From the NCBI RefSeq assembly GCF_002368295.1, contig NZ_AP018248.1, forward strand, positions 3,173,725 through 3,237,724: a stretch of 64,000 nt of DNA, in the 5' to 3' direction. The notes under the pieces were generated by a model. That model did no database searches, had not been told where the DNA came from, and worked only from the letters and a program-made list of their open reading frames with translations. The translations under genes and the position numbers were made by a program. The stretch comes from Tolypothrix tenuis PCC 7101. GTDB taxonomy: Bacteria > Cyanobacteriota > Cyanobacteriia > Cyanobacteriales > Nostocaceae. Shown here one piece after another: positions 18,628 through 26,409 of the stretch (its first letter is position 1; every line of letters starts with the position of its first letter).

Positions 18628-18781
18628 AATGGGGACTGGGGACTGGGGATTGGGGATTGGGTAATGGGTAATTGGTAATTGGTAATGGGGAATAAACATT
18701 TGAAATTTCTACCCTGCTCTCTTATCCTCATCTCCCTCATCCCCCTCATCCCCTCCAACTCAGCACTCAGCACTCAGCACT
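18628..18781. repeat. Repeat block between aminotransferase and glycosyltransferase genes
   Basis: GGGGACT and GGGGATT heptamers (18630-18660), TTGGTAA heptamers (18660-18692), CTCATCTCC/CTCATCCCC units (18725-18752) and a triple CAGCACT unit (18761-18781) follow one another between convergent genes. Confidence 0.8.
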
Positions 18782-19967
18782 AAATCAACCCCATCTCTTG
18801 CAAACCCTGGCGGAGTCTCTTGGCTTCTTCGGGGTTATGCTGTTGGTGTAGGGCGATCGCATTTTTAAATGCTGTGACGCTAGCTTGGACATTACCGACT
18901 TTGAGCTGCACTACTCCTAAATTTTGATATGCTTCGGCATAGCTGGGGTTTAACTTGATGGCTTTTTGGTAACAGGCGATCGCATCTGTAAATAAGCCTA
19001 AAGCTTTAAATGTCATTCCTAAGTTGTAATGTCCGCTAGCAAAATTCGGGTCAATTTTTAAGGTTGTTTCGTAAGCTTTTCTGGCATTTTTTAAATCTCC
19101 TGCTGCTTTGAGTAAGTTACCCAGATTGTTATATGCTCCCAATTTTAAAATTGGGTAAATTGGTAATTTGATTGCAGCTTGATAATGGGCGCTAGCTTGT
19201 TGAGGATTTTGTAAGCGATTGTAAGCAATGCCTAAATGATAATGGAGTTCGTATAAAATTTCGTAGTTTTCTTCACTCGCCCTCACGCCTCTTGTTAGCA
19301 GTTCTATACCTTCTTTAATTTTCCCAGTTTCTACATATAAAGCTCCCAATTTACTACAAACGTAGGGGTCATCAGGATGAGCTTTGAAAAATTCTTCCAT
19401 TGCTGCTTGAGCTTTGGCGTGTTTATTACCTTGAGCGATCGCAGTTTTTTGATATCCCTTATGTAAAATTGCTACTCCTTGTAAATAGCCAATCTGCCAG
19501 TGCGGTTCTTTCTTGATAATTTCTGATACACTATCATCAACTAGCGCATGATATGGACGGGAAAACTGAATATCTGGATGTTTACGAAATAGTCTAGAAA
19601 CTAACGAATAAGGAGATTGTTCTGCGCCAACTTCATTTCGCACCAGGTTGATTAATAAGTATTCTTCACTTTGAATTGCTGAGTGAATTTGCGGTGCAAT
19701 TTCTGGCGTTAGTGTCTCATCTGCATCTAACACTAAAATCCAATCGCCTGTGACATATTTTAAGGCTTCATTGCGGGCAATGCTGAAGTTATTGTTCCAT
19801 TGAAAATGATGTACTTTTGCACCATGTGCCTTAGCAATTTCTGGAGTGCGATCGCTAGAACCTGTATCTAAAACTACAATTTCATCGACGACATTTTTCA
19901 CACTGCTGAGGCATTTAGGCAGTGTTGCTGCTTCATTTTTGACGATCATGCACAGGCTCAAATTCAT
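18780..19967 (-). CDS. Glycosyltransferase family 2 with C-terminal TPR repeats
   Basis: A 395-residue fusion. The N-terminal domain (residues 1-110) is a GT-A fold: LSLCMIVKNEAATLPKCL, VLDTGSSDRTPEIAK and the metal-binding VLDADETL. It is followed by a linker and about five to six tetratricopeptide repeats (residues 195-385; for example ASGHYNLGMTFKALGLFTDA). GT2-TPR proteins of this form (SunS-like) are common in cyanobacteria, where some act in glycosylation of peptides or surface polymers; acceptor and donor are unknown here. The last codons overlap repeat DNA by two bases at 18780. Confidence 0.85.
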   Translation of the reverse strand: MNLSLCMIVKNEAATLPKCLSSVKNVVDEIVVLDTGSSDRTPEIAKAHGAKVHHFQWNNNFSIARNEALKYVTGDWILVLDADETLTPEIAPQIHSAIQSEEYLLINLVRNEVGAEQSPYSLVSRLFRKHPDIQFSRPYHALVDDSVSEIIKKEPHWQIGYLQGVAILHKGYQKTAIAQGNKHAKAQAAMEEFFKAHPDDPYVCSKLGALYVETGKIKEGIELLTRGVRASEENYEILYELHYHLGIAYNRLQNPQQASAHYQAAIKLPIYPILKLGAYNNLGNLLKAAGDLKNARKAYETTLKIDPNFASGHYNLGMTFKALGLFTDAIACYQKAIKLNPSYAEAYQNLGVVQLKVGNVQASVTAFKNAIALHQQHNPEEAKRLRQGLQEMGLI

Positions 19968-20072
19968 AATTCAAATTACAGCAGTCTAATGATTTCAGAA
20001 TTTTGACATATCTTGCTAGCGACTGTGTAATTTTGAGTGCCTGTTTGTCATTTGTTATTTGTCAGTTGTCAT

Positions 20073-20100
20073 TTGGTAATTGGTAATTGGTAATGGGAAT
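20073..20100. repeat. TTGGTAA heptamer array
   Basis: Three to four tandem TTGGTAA units lie in the divergent/convergent spacer between the glycosyltransferase start and the Uma2 gene end, followed by CCCTGCC units to about 20135. Confidence 0.75.
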
Positions 20101-20154
20101 TTTTCCCCTTGTCTCCCTGCCCCCTGCCCCCTGCCTTTTCCCAGTCCCAAAGTA

Positions 20155-20721
20155 CTACACGAATAGTCGTGCTACAGGACAAACAAAATTTGGCAGCAGA
20201 GGTGAAGACAGTTCGTCTGTTGTCAGTAATGTTGCTACTAATTTGAGAACAGCTTTTTCTCGGCGATACACCTCAACCTGTTGTAATTGCCAATTCAAAA
20301 TCCAATATTCTTGCACTCCTCTAGAAGCATATAATTTTAGTTTTACTTCGCGGTCTCTTCGTTCGTTCTCTGTTCCAGAAGAAAGAACTTCTACAACTAA
20401 TTCTGGTGCGCCTGTTAAATGTCCTTGACTATCAAGTAAAATCGCTAGGCGTTCTTTGCTGATCCAAACCACATCAGGAATTACATTATCTGCATCGGTG
20501 AAAATAATCCCTGGAGTAGGGACAGCCTCACCAAGCCCAGTGGAGATTGACCAAGTTCTTAATTCTGCACAAATATTTGCAGTGGCTTTTTGATGTCCCC
20601 AATGCGGTGCCCTGGTCACAAATAATTCTCCATCGATAATTTCGTAGCGATTACCGTTATCTGGCAATAACTCTAAGTCCGCGCTTGTCCAATGTACGCG
20701 TTCATCAATGGTTTGGCTCAT
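20155..20721 (-). CDS. Uma2 family (DUF820) endonuclease-like protein
   Basis: A PD-(D/E)XK-fold protein of about 188 residues. Family landmarks are YEIIDGELFVTRAPHWGHQ near the N-terminus, VIPDVVWISKERL in the middle, and the putative catalytic stretch APELVVEVLSSGTENERRDREVKLKLYA with VQEYWILN after it, giving the D-x(n)-E-x-(L) and K elements of the fold. Uma2 proteins are highly multiplied in filamentous cyanobacteria and may be DNases, but activity has rarely been shown. The ATG at 20721 (MSQTIDERVHWT) is the likely start; an upstream GTG/TTG-type start at 20778 adds poorly conserved residues. Confidence 0.85.
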   Translation of the reverse strand: MSQTIDERVHWTSADLELLPDNGNRYEIIDGELFVTRAPHWGHQKATANICAELRTWSISTGLGEAVPTPGIIFTDADNVIPDVVWISKERLAILLDSQGHLTGAPELVVEVLSSGTENERRDREVKLKLYASRGVQEYWILNWQLQQVEVYRREKAVLKLVATLLTTDELSSPLLPNFVCPVARLFV

Positions 20722-20834
20722 AGGAACCCCGTAGAAATTACTACTATTATAATGAGGACGCGATCGCGCTTTTGTCACTCATACCAAACAGCGATCGCTC
20801 ATATCTATTGTGACAAAATATGAAGTTGGCATTT

Positions 20835-21404
20835 TTATAAATGAATGAAACCATCAGGCATGATAGTTCCTGTCAAAAATGTTTCGCTCATGTCTGTAGC
20901 ATAGAGATTAGCTCCGGTTAGGTTTGCTTCACTCAAATTTGCTTCACTTAAATCGGCTCCTGTTAAATCCGCCCATTGCAAATCTGCTTTCCACATCCTC
21001 ACTCCACCCATTTTCGCTCCACTCAAATTAGCACCTTGTAAGTTAGCTGCACTCAGTGATGCCATGTGCAAATTAGCATCACACAAGTCTGCATCATTGA
21101 GAGACGCGCCACTGAGATCTGATTCATTTAAATTTGCAGTTGTCAGTGCTGCTTGGCGTAAATCAGCGCCACTGAGAATAACTTCTGATAAATTTGCTCT
21201 ATGTAGTTTTGCTCCTCTAAGATTTGCCTGGCTTAAATTAGCTCCACTCAAAGATGCACCTGTGAGGTTAGCGCCGCTGAGGTTAACTCTGCCAAAGTCT
21301 ACTCCACCTAAATTAGCTCCCCGCAGATCTGCTTCTGGCAATTCTATGCCGTGGAAGCTTCTTTCTCCTGCTGCATACCTAGCTAGAAGTTCTTGAACAT
21401 CCAT
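20835..21404 (-). CDS. Pentapeptide repeat protein
   Basis: A 189-residue protein almost wholly built of A(D/N)LxX pentapeptides from about residue 22 to 180 (for example ANLSGASLSGANLSQANLRG), roughly thirty repeats that should fold into a right-handed quadrilateral beta-helix. The short N-terminal lead MDVQELLARYAAGERSF is typical for cyanobacterial members. No signal peptide is present, so it is probably cytosolic. Function of these proteins is mostly unknown; a few mimic DNA against gyrase, but nothing here points to that. Confidence 0.9.
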   Translation of the reverse strand: MDVQELLARYAAGERSFHGIELPEADLRGANLGGVDFGRVNLSGANLTGASLSGANLSQANLRGAKLHRANLSEVILSGADLRQAALTTANLNESDLSGASLNDADLCDANLHMASLSAANLQGANLSGAKMGGVRMWKADLQWADLTGADLSEANLSEANLTGANLYATDMSETFLTGTIMPDGFIHL

Positions 21405-22554
21405 GATTTTCGGTTTTCAGTAATTTAATGGGAACACTTAGTTTATTAGCGAAAAATTTTGTATTTTAACCACTACCATAAGGTTAAATTACGCAACATA
21501 ATTCACTTCATTATTGTTACCAAAAGCGTTGGATAATTTTAGCTGCCAGAGAAAATAAAACTAATCTGTGTAATTATTTTACAACCAGAAATCATGTCTT
21601 AACATTGACATTTTGCAGAGAAGTGCTAACTTAATATTGCTTAATCAAACAACAATTAGCTTGTTTATTGATTCAAGCAATACCAGCATTTTGGTAAATA
21701 GTTGTTAATCAAAATTAACAAAAAATCCCCTATTTCGGTAATCAAATTTGCTGTGTGGGTATATGCAATTAAATGAATAATAGCATTTTGCAATGGTTAC
21801 ATAATAACTATGGAAAAGATAATACTAAATTATGATGATAGCTATTATGTAATTGCAATATTATGTAAAAGATGCCAATATTAATCTCTTAAATATACAA
21901 TTTTATTAAATCTACTTGACAATTAATCTTATTTTTGTAAGCATCTCAAACTTGATGATACAGGATATTTTAAATTAGCAAATCTTACGTATTAGTATTA
22001 GCTTTACTGACGCTGAATGCAGCTATGTCACAGTATTGACACAGTATTCACACAGAATAGACATAAGATTGTAATACAAATTTAATAGGTGTAAAAGCTC
22101 ACGAAAAACTCAGGCGCTATTGATTTCTAAGTCATAAATGCAAATAAATTAGTTCTAAGCATCTATCTTAAGATAGGGCTATTGATGTTAAGTGGAGAAT
22201 ATGAGGAAAATTCTAACTACTTAGAAAGGTAGCATTATATTTTGGCAAATACTGCTGAAACCATATATGATTTTTGTAAAGCTAGGTACAGTTTATATCC
22301 TTATATGTCTATTCTTCGTTCTTTCTCAATGCAAGTATTTTCACTCATCAAACTGGATTGCTATATTATAAAATCAGCTATTGTTAATGCTGGCAATAAG
22401 AATCAATTATCTATCTTCAGACAAAGGCTAACAGGTGTAAACTCATAACAAATAGTTTATCTAATCTGCCAAAAGCTACTAGCAACATTTTACCGCCATT
22501 ATTTATTAATATAGTTGGTAGCTAATCTTAGTACCTTGACTCAATATATAGAAA
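21405..22554. other. Long AT-rich intergenic stretch upstream of pcxA
   Basis: More than 1.1 kb without a credible gene. It contains near-repeats CACAGTATTGACACAGTATTC around 22025-22055 flanked by TATGTC and GACATA, and many short A/T tracts. An open frame at 22242-22448 begins with TTG, has no recognised similarity, and is not called. The promoters of the pentapeptide gene and of pcxA should lie here. Confidence 0.5.
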
Positions 22555-23850
22555 ATGTCTGCAATGAAATCCTCATTCATTACCAAAAATGCAGGTTTAT
22601 TACGCCAAAAAATTAGAGACTATATCCTAACAGTAAAGCAATGGTTTGTCTCGACACCAGAAAGGGCACTTTTAGAAGCTTACGAAGCTGCTCAGATAAT
22701 TAGAAATATTGAAATTGAGCATTTTGGCGGTCAAAAGATTTCTGCTTCGTCAGGAAATTACACCGCAAATGTAATGTCTTATTGGGAAGGGTACTTAAAT
22801 AAAAATTTAACTATTATCAATATAAAATTAGCAGAGTTTCGCGTCAGCCGTTCAATGTTGGAGATGGCTAATAGTACAATCTTAGAAAAGCTGCAATTTA
22901 TTGATGATGTCATAGCTAAGTATACTCCTAGAACTGAACAAATTAATAATAGTGATGTTGTCAAAAGTTCTGAACCACTAACTATTGATAATAATATAGC
23001 GCCTCAAGCAGTCAAACCATCTAATAATAGAGTTAATCAAGTTCCTAACTTAAACCAAAAAACAGGAATATTGCCCAGGTCTTTAGGCAGAACAATTAAC
23101 AGAATAAAAACTGATTTATCACCACAAGCAGAAGCAGAATTTGTGAAAAATTATCAGCGTTCTAGAAATAGGACTAGAACTGCACTGAGATTTTTTCTGA
23201 TTTTAATTCTTGTGCCCCTATTAACCCAGCATTTCTCAAAACAGCTATTCATAAATCCTCTAGTTGAAAGAGCTAGAGGAGAACGCACAACAGAGATTTT
23301 TCTCAACTCTGAAATGGAGGAGAAAGCTTTAAATGAATTAAAGAGTTTTGAAAGTAAACTTAAGTTTGAGAGTTTATTACAGGAAGCACCTGCACTTTCG
23401 CCTGAAGGAATCAGAGAAAAAATTCAAGAAAAAGCTATTGAAATAGCAGAGGAATTTAACCATGAAAGTAATAGCGCTATCAGTAATGTATTTGCTGATT
23501 TAATCTCACTAGTTGCTTTTGCGATTGTAGTCGCTACAAGCAAAAGAGAAATTGCCATTGTTAAGTCTTTTATAGACGATATTGTTTATGGACTTAGTGA
23601 TAGTGCTAAGGCTTTTTTAATTATTTTGTTTACCGATATATTTGTCGGATTTCACTCACCACATGGCTGGGAAGTTCTCCTAGAAGGCTTTGCAGAACAT
23701 TTAGGATTACCAGCCAATGAAAGTGCAATATATTTATTTATTGCTACATTTCCAGTGATTTTGGATACTATATTTAAATACTGGATATTCCGCTATCTCA
23801 GCCGCTTATCGCCTTCAGCACTAGCTACGATGAAAGAAATGAATGAGTAG
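22555..23850 (+). CDS. pcxA: Proton extrusion protein PcxA (CemA homologue)
   Basis: A 431-residue inner-membrane protein related to chloroplast CemA (YCF10). In cyanobacteria PcxA is needed for light-induced, sodium-dependent proton extrusion and inorganic carbon/pH homeostasis. The N-terminal half is soluble and contains WFVSTPERALLEAYEAAQIIR; the C-terminal half (after residue 215) has about four membrane segments and the conserved FVGFHSPHGWEVLLEGFAEH and FPVILDTIFKYWIFRYL stretches. Full length for the cyanobacterial family, which has a longer N-terminus than the plastid form. Start ATG 22555; M4 is also possible. Confidence 0.93.
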   Translation: MSAMKSSFITKNAGLLRQKIRDYILTVKQWFVSTPERALLEAYEAAQIIRNIEIEHFGGQKISASSGNYTANVMSYWEGYLNKNLTIINIKLAEFRVSRSMLEMANSTILEKLQFIDDVIAKYTPRTEQINNSDVVKSSEPLTIDNNIAPQAVKPSNNRVNQVPNLNQKTGILPRSLGRTINRIKTDLSPQAEAEFVKNYQRSRNRTRTALRFFLILILVPLLTQHFSKQLFINPLVERARGERTTEIFLNSEMEEKALNELKSFESKLKFESLLQEAPALSPEGIREKIQEKAIEIAEEFNHESNSAISNVFADLISLVAFAIVVATSKREIAIVKSFIDDIVYGLSDSAKAFLIILFTDIFVGFHSPHGWEVLLEGFAEHLGLPANESAIYLFIATFPVILDTIFKYWIFRYLSRLSPSALATMKEMNE

Positions 23851-23870
23851 GAGCAATTCAAAATTCGTCT

Positions 23871-23942
23871 TCTCACAAAGGGAGAGGCTACGCCAAGGAA
23901 AGTTTGCAAGAACGGGGGTTCCCCCCGCACGCAACTTTCCGC
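23871..23942. repeat. Dispersed repeat, copy 1 (GGGAGAGGCTACGCC type)
   Basis: The stretch TCACAAAGGGAGAGGCTACG and the following CCAAGGAAAGTTTG match, in reverse complement, 46475-46512 with about one mismatch in 37 bases. A G5/C6 hairpin (ACGGGGGTTCCCCCCG) follows. Confidence 0.75.
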
Positions 23943-23958
23943 AAAATTCAATATACAA

Positions 23959-24053
23959 GGGTGTGTTACGGCTATGAAAGAATTTGGGACAAAGAGACAA
24001 TGAAATTTAGCCGTAACGCACCGTCGCGTGGATGGTGCGTTAGGCGCTAGGAT
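23959..24053. mobile_element. MITE-like element, copy 1
   Basis: About 95 bases beginning GGGTGTGTTACGGCTAT and ending GGTGCGTTAGGCGCTAG. Inside are the inverted pairs TTACGGCTA/TAGCCGTAA and TAACGCACC/GGTGCGTTA. It aligns over its full length with 61231-61323. No protein is encoded; it is probably a non-autonomous palindromic element. Confidence 0.6.
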
Positions 24054-24378
24054 AGTTATTTCGTAATAAATCATCTCTTATTTAAAGCATCTATATAAAG
24101 ATAGATATATAGCTTATCTCTAAAGATATAAATATAATCGTATCTGATTTTTTGAATATGAATATTTTGATATAACGCTTTAATTAGAGTAGATGTAATT
24201 ATGAAAAATGATATTTGGATTTCCGAGAAAATTAGTATACATAAACTCATGAATGATTGCAAAAATATATCAATTTATATCTATCTTTTGGCTGTAGCTT
24301 TTCCTTCAAGTGGTAGAAACAATTTTGAATTTTTCTGGATAAATTGAATTTAAACCAGATGACGTTTGTGAGGAAATC

Positions 24379-24657
24379 ATGAATATTATTGCTTGGGTAA
24401 TATTAGGACTTCTAGCTGGTGCGATCGCAAAAGCAATTTATCCAGGTTATCAGGGTGGCGGAATTCTTTCGACAATGGTATTAGGTATTGTCGGCGCTTT
24501 CATTGGTGGTAGTCTTTACACACTTTTACAAACAGGAACTCTACAACTGACCGCTGCTGGTACTGGTTTCAGTCTTACAGGTCTATTTATAGCTGTAATT
24601 GGTGCAATTATTGCTATTTATTTATGGGGACTGTTGAGCAGAAGCAGTAGAGTTTAA
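24379..24657 (+). CDS. GlsB/YeaQ/YmgE family membrane protein
   Basis: A 92-residue membrane protein with three hydrophobic segments (about residues 2-20, 28-50 and 62-86) and the glycine-rich pattern ILGLLAGAIAKAIYPG and GIVGAFIGGSLY of the transglycosylase-associated/GlsB family. These small proteins are commonly induced by stress in bacteria; their molecular role is unclear. ATG 24379 is preceded by GAGGAAATC, a good ribosome binding site. Manganese catalase follows on the same strand after 190 bases, consistent with a stress-related neighbourhood. Confidence 0.85.
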   Translation: MNIIAWVILGLLAGAIAKAIYPGYQGGGILSTMVLGIVGAFIGGSLYTLLQTGTLQLTAAGTGFSLTGLFIAVIGAIIAIYLWGLLSRSSRV

Positions 24658-24847
24658 TTAAAATCCTCAGGTATTCTCTTGATTTACTAGTCTGAGCCAT
24701 AATCCAAATTCGTTGCGAAATTAAGACGGAATCTAGATTTGAAGGTGTGAGTCTGTGGCGTTCTTGTAGGAATTTGTATCAGTGGTAGCTGGTAATAATT
24801 CTAAATCAATCCATTGACCAAATCATTGTTTCAGGAAGCAGGGAAAA

Positions 24848-25537
24848 ATGTTTTTTCATAAAAAAGAACCGATTCATGTAGTAAACGTTAGTGATTCTAA
24901 TCCTAGGTTTGCTCAATTACTTCTAGAACAGTTTGGTGGAGCAACAGGAGAACTTACAGCTGCACTACAATACTGGGTGCAATCTTTTCATGTCGAAAAT
25001 GCTGGCATTAAAGATATGCTCCAAGATATTGCTATAGAAGAGTTTAGCCATTTAGAAATGGTAGGTAAACTCATCGAAGCTCACACCAAAAATACCGATC
25101 AAACTGAGGCTTATAAAAGTACTCTGTTTGCAATTCGGGGGATTGGCCCGCACTTTTTAGATAGTCAAGGTAGCGCTTGGACTGCAAATTACATCAATGA
25201 AGGTGGAGACGTGGTGCGTGATTTGCGAGCTAATATTGCTGCTGAAGCTGGAGCACGTCAGACTTACGAAGAGTTGATTAAGCTAGCAACAGATGATGGT
25301 ACTAAGCAAACTTTAGTACATCTATTAACCAGAGAAATTTCCCATACGCAAATGTTTATGAAAGCGTTAGATTCTCTGGGTAAATTGACAGATCCCTTAT
25401 TTGGGAATATTCAACCAGATGAAACTGTTGCTCTTTACTACAACCTATCGACAAATGGTAATCAAGATGAGCGTGGCCCTTGGAATTCTGAGCCAACATT
25501 CAAATATATTGCCGATCCACTGCAAAAGCATTCCTAA
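24848..25537 (+). CDS. Manganese catalase
   Basis: Non-haem catalase that dismutates hydrogen peroxide at a di-manganese centre in a four-helix bundle. Predicted metal ligands are E35 (TGELTAALQYW), E65 and H68 (IAIEEFSHLEM), E132 (NIAAEAGARQTYEEL) and H165 (REISHTQMF), all in place. At 229 residues it belongs to the short cyanobacterial class, similar to the KatA/KatB catalases of Anabaena. ATG 24848 follows AGGGAAAA. A terminator hairpin follows at 25560-25597. Confidence 0.93.
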   Translation: MFFHKKEPIHVVNVSDSNPRFAQLLLEQFGGATGELTAALQYWVQSFHVENAGIKDMLQDIAIEEFSHLEMVGKLIEAHTKNTDQTEAYKSTLFAIRGIGPHFLDSQGSAWTANYINEGGDVVRDLRANIAAEAGARQTYEELIKLATDDGTKQTLVHLLTREISHTQMFMKALDSLGKLTDPLFGNIQPDETVALYYNLSTNGNQDERGPWNSEPTFKYIADPLQKHS

Positions 25538-25559
25538 TTAACTGAGGGATGAGCATTAT

Positions 25560-25597
25560 ATGAGCCAGTTAGAAGTAGATTCGCTGGCTCATTTTTC
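25560..25597 (+). terminator. Rho-independent terminator after manganese catalase
   Basis: Nine-bp stem ATGAGCCAG/CTGGCTCAT (25560-25568 and 25584-25592), 15-base loop, then TTTTT. It separates the catalase gene from the DUF3891 gene. Confidence 0.75.
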
Positions 25598-25634
25598 CGG
25601 AGAATTTACAATTAATCATATGGAGAATTGACTA

Positions 25635-26363
25635 GTGATTGTTAATGCTACACAAAATGGTTGGGAAGTTATTTATCATCGCGCTCATGCTTTATTAGCA
25701 GCGCAATTAGCAGGACAATGGCGACGCAAAAATGCTCCTGTAAGATTATATGAAACCCTAGCGGCAATTTCCCATCATGATGATTTAGAAAAAGAGTGGG
25801 AAGAGGATATTTTGACAGAAAGTGGTGCGCCACTAGACTTTACTCTCAGTACAGAAACTGATGTCAAAAAAATTGCTAATCTTGTCAAAAATGCCCGCTA
25901 TCGGGGAAGGTGGGTAGCTTTATTAATTTCTAAGCATATGAGTCGGTTACATGGAGCAAAACGTGGTGAGTCTCCTGAACTCGATAAATTTCTCGATGAG
26001 CAATTGCAAAACCAGGAACTTTGGCGTAAGGAATTAGGAATTGACAAACAAGAAGTAGATGCTGCTTATGCATTTATGCAATGGTGCGATCGCTTATCTT
26101 TAATTCTCTGTCAGCAAGAACTTCCGGCTGATGAACGTTGGTTAGAAATTAGCAAGGGGCCTGAAGATCAGCGTTATGACATTATGCAACGCAGCGATAA
26201 TTTGGTGAGTGTCAATCCCTGGCCTTTTGAAGATGAGAAATTTACAGTCAATATTGAAGCCTGCGACTTATCACAGTTGAAGTTCAAAAGTAGCGCCGAA
26301 CTGTCCCAAGCACTTCAGGAAGCGCCGATAAAAATATTGGAATGGACTTTTGTCAATAGCTAA
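25635..26363 (+). CDS. DUF3891 family protein
   Basis: A 242-residue soluble protein of the DUF3891 family; the opening IVNATQNGWEVIYHRAHALLAAQLAGQW and the ISHHDDLEKEWEED stretch with paired histidines and aspartates are its landmarks. The H-HD pattern and helical character resemble a divergent HD-type metal site, but no activity is established. GTG at 25635 is the start, with GGAGAATT upstream. The next gene begins within or just behind its 3' end, so the two are probably co-transcribed. Confidence 0.75.
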   Translation: MIVNATQNGWEVIYHRAHALLAAQLAGQWRRKNAPVRLYETLAAISHHDDLEKEWEEDILTESGAPLDFTLSTETDVKKIANLVKNARYRGRWVALLISKHMSRLHGAKRGESPELDKFLDEQLQNQELWRKELGIDKQEVDAAYAFMQWCDRLSLILCQQELPADERWLEISKGPEDQRYDIMQRSDNLVSVNPWPFEDEKFTVNIEACDLSQLKFKSSAELSQALQEAPIKILEWTFVNS

Positions 26364-26409
26364 CAAAAAAATTCCAATTTATTTAATATTTGATTTACCC
26401 AAGGGAACA

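Noticed and set aside
22242..22448. Open frame of 68 codons upstream of pcxA
   Set aside because: TTG start, no Shine-Dalgarno sequence, no recognised similarity, and composition like the surrounding AT-rich spacer.
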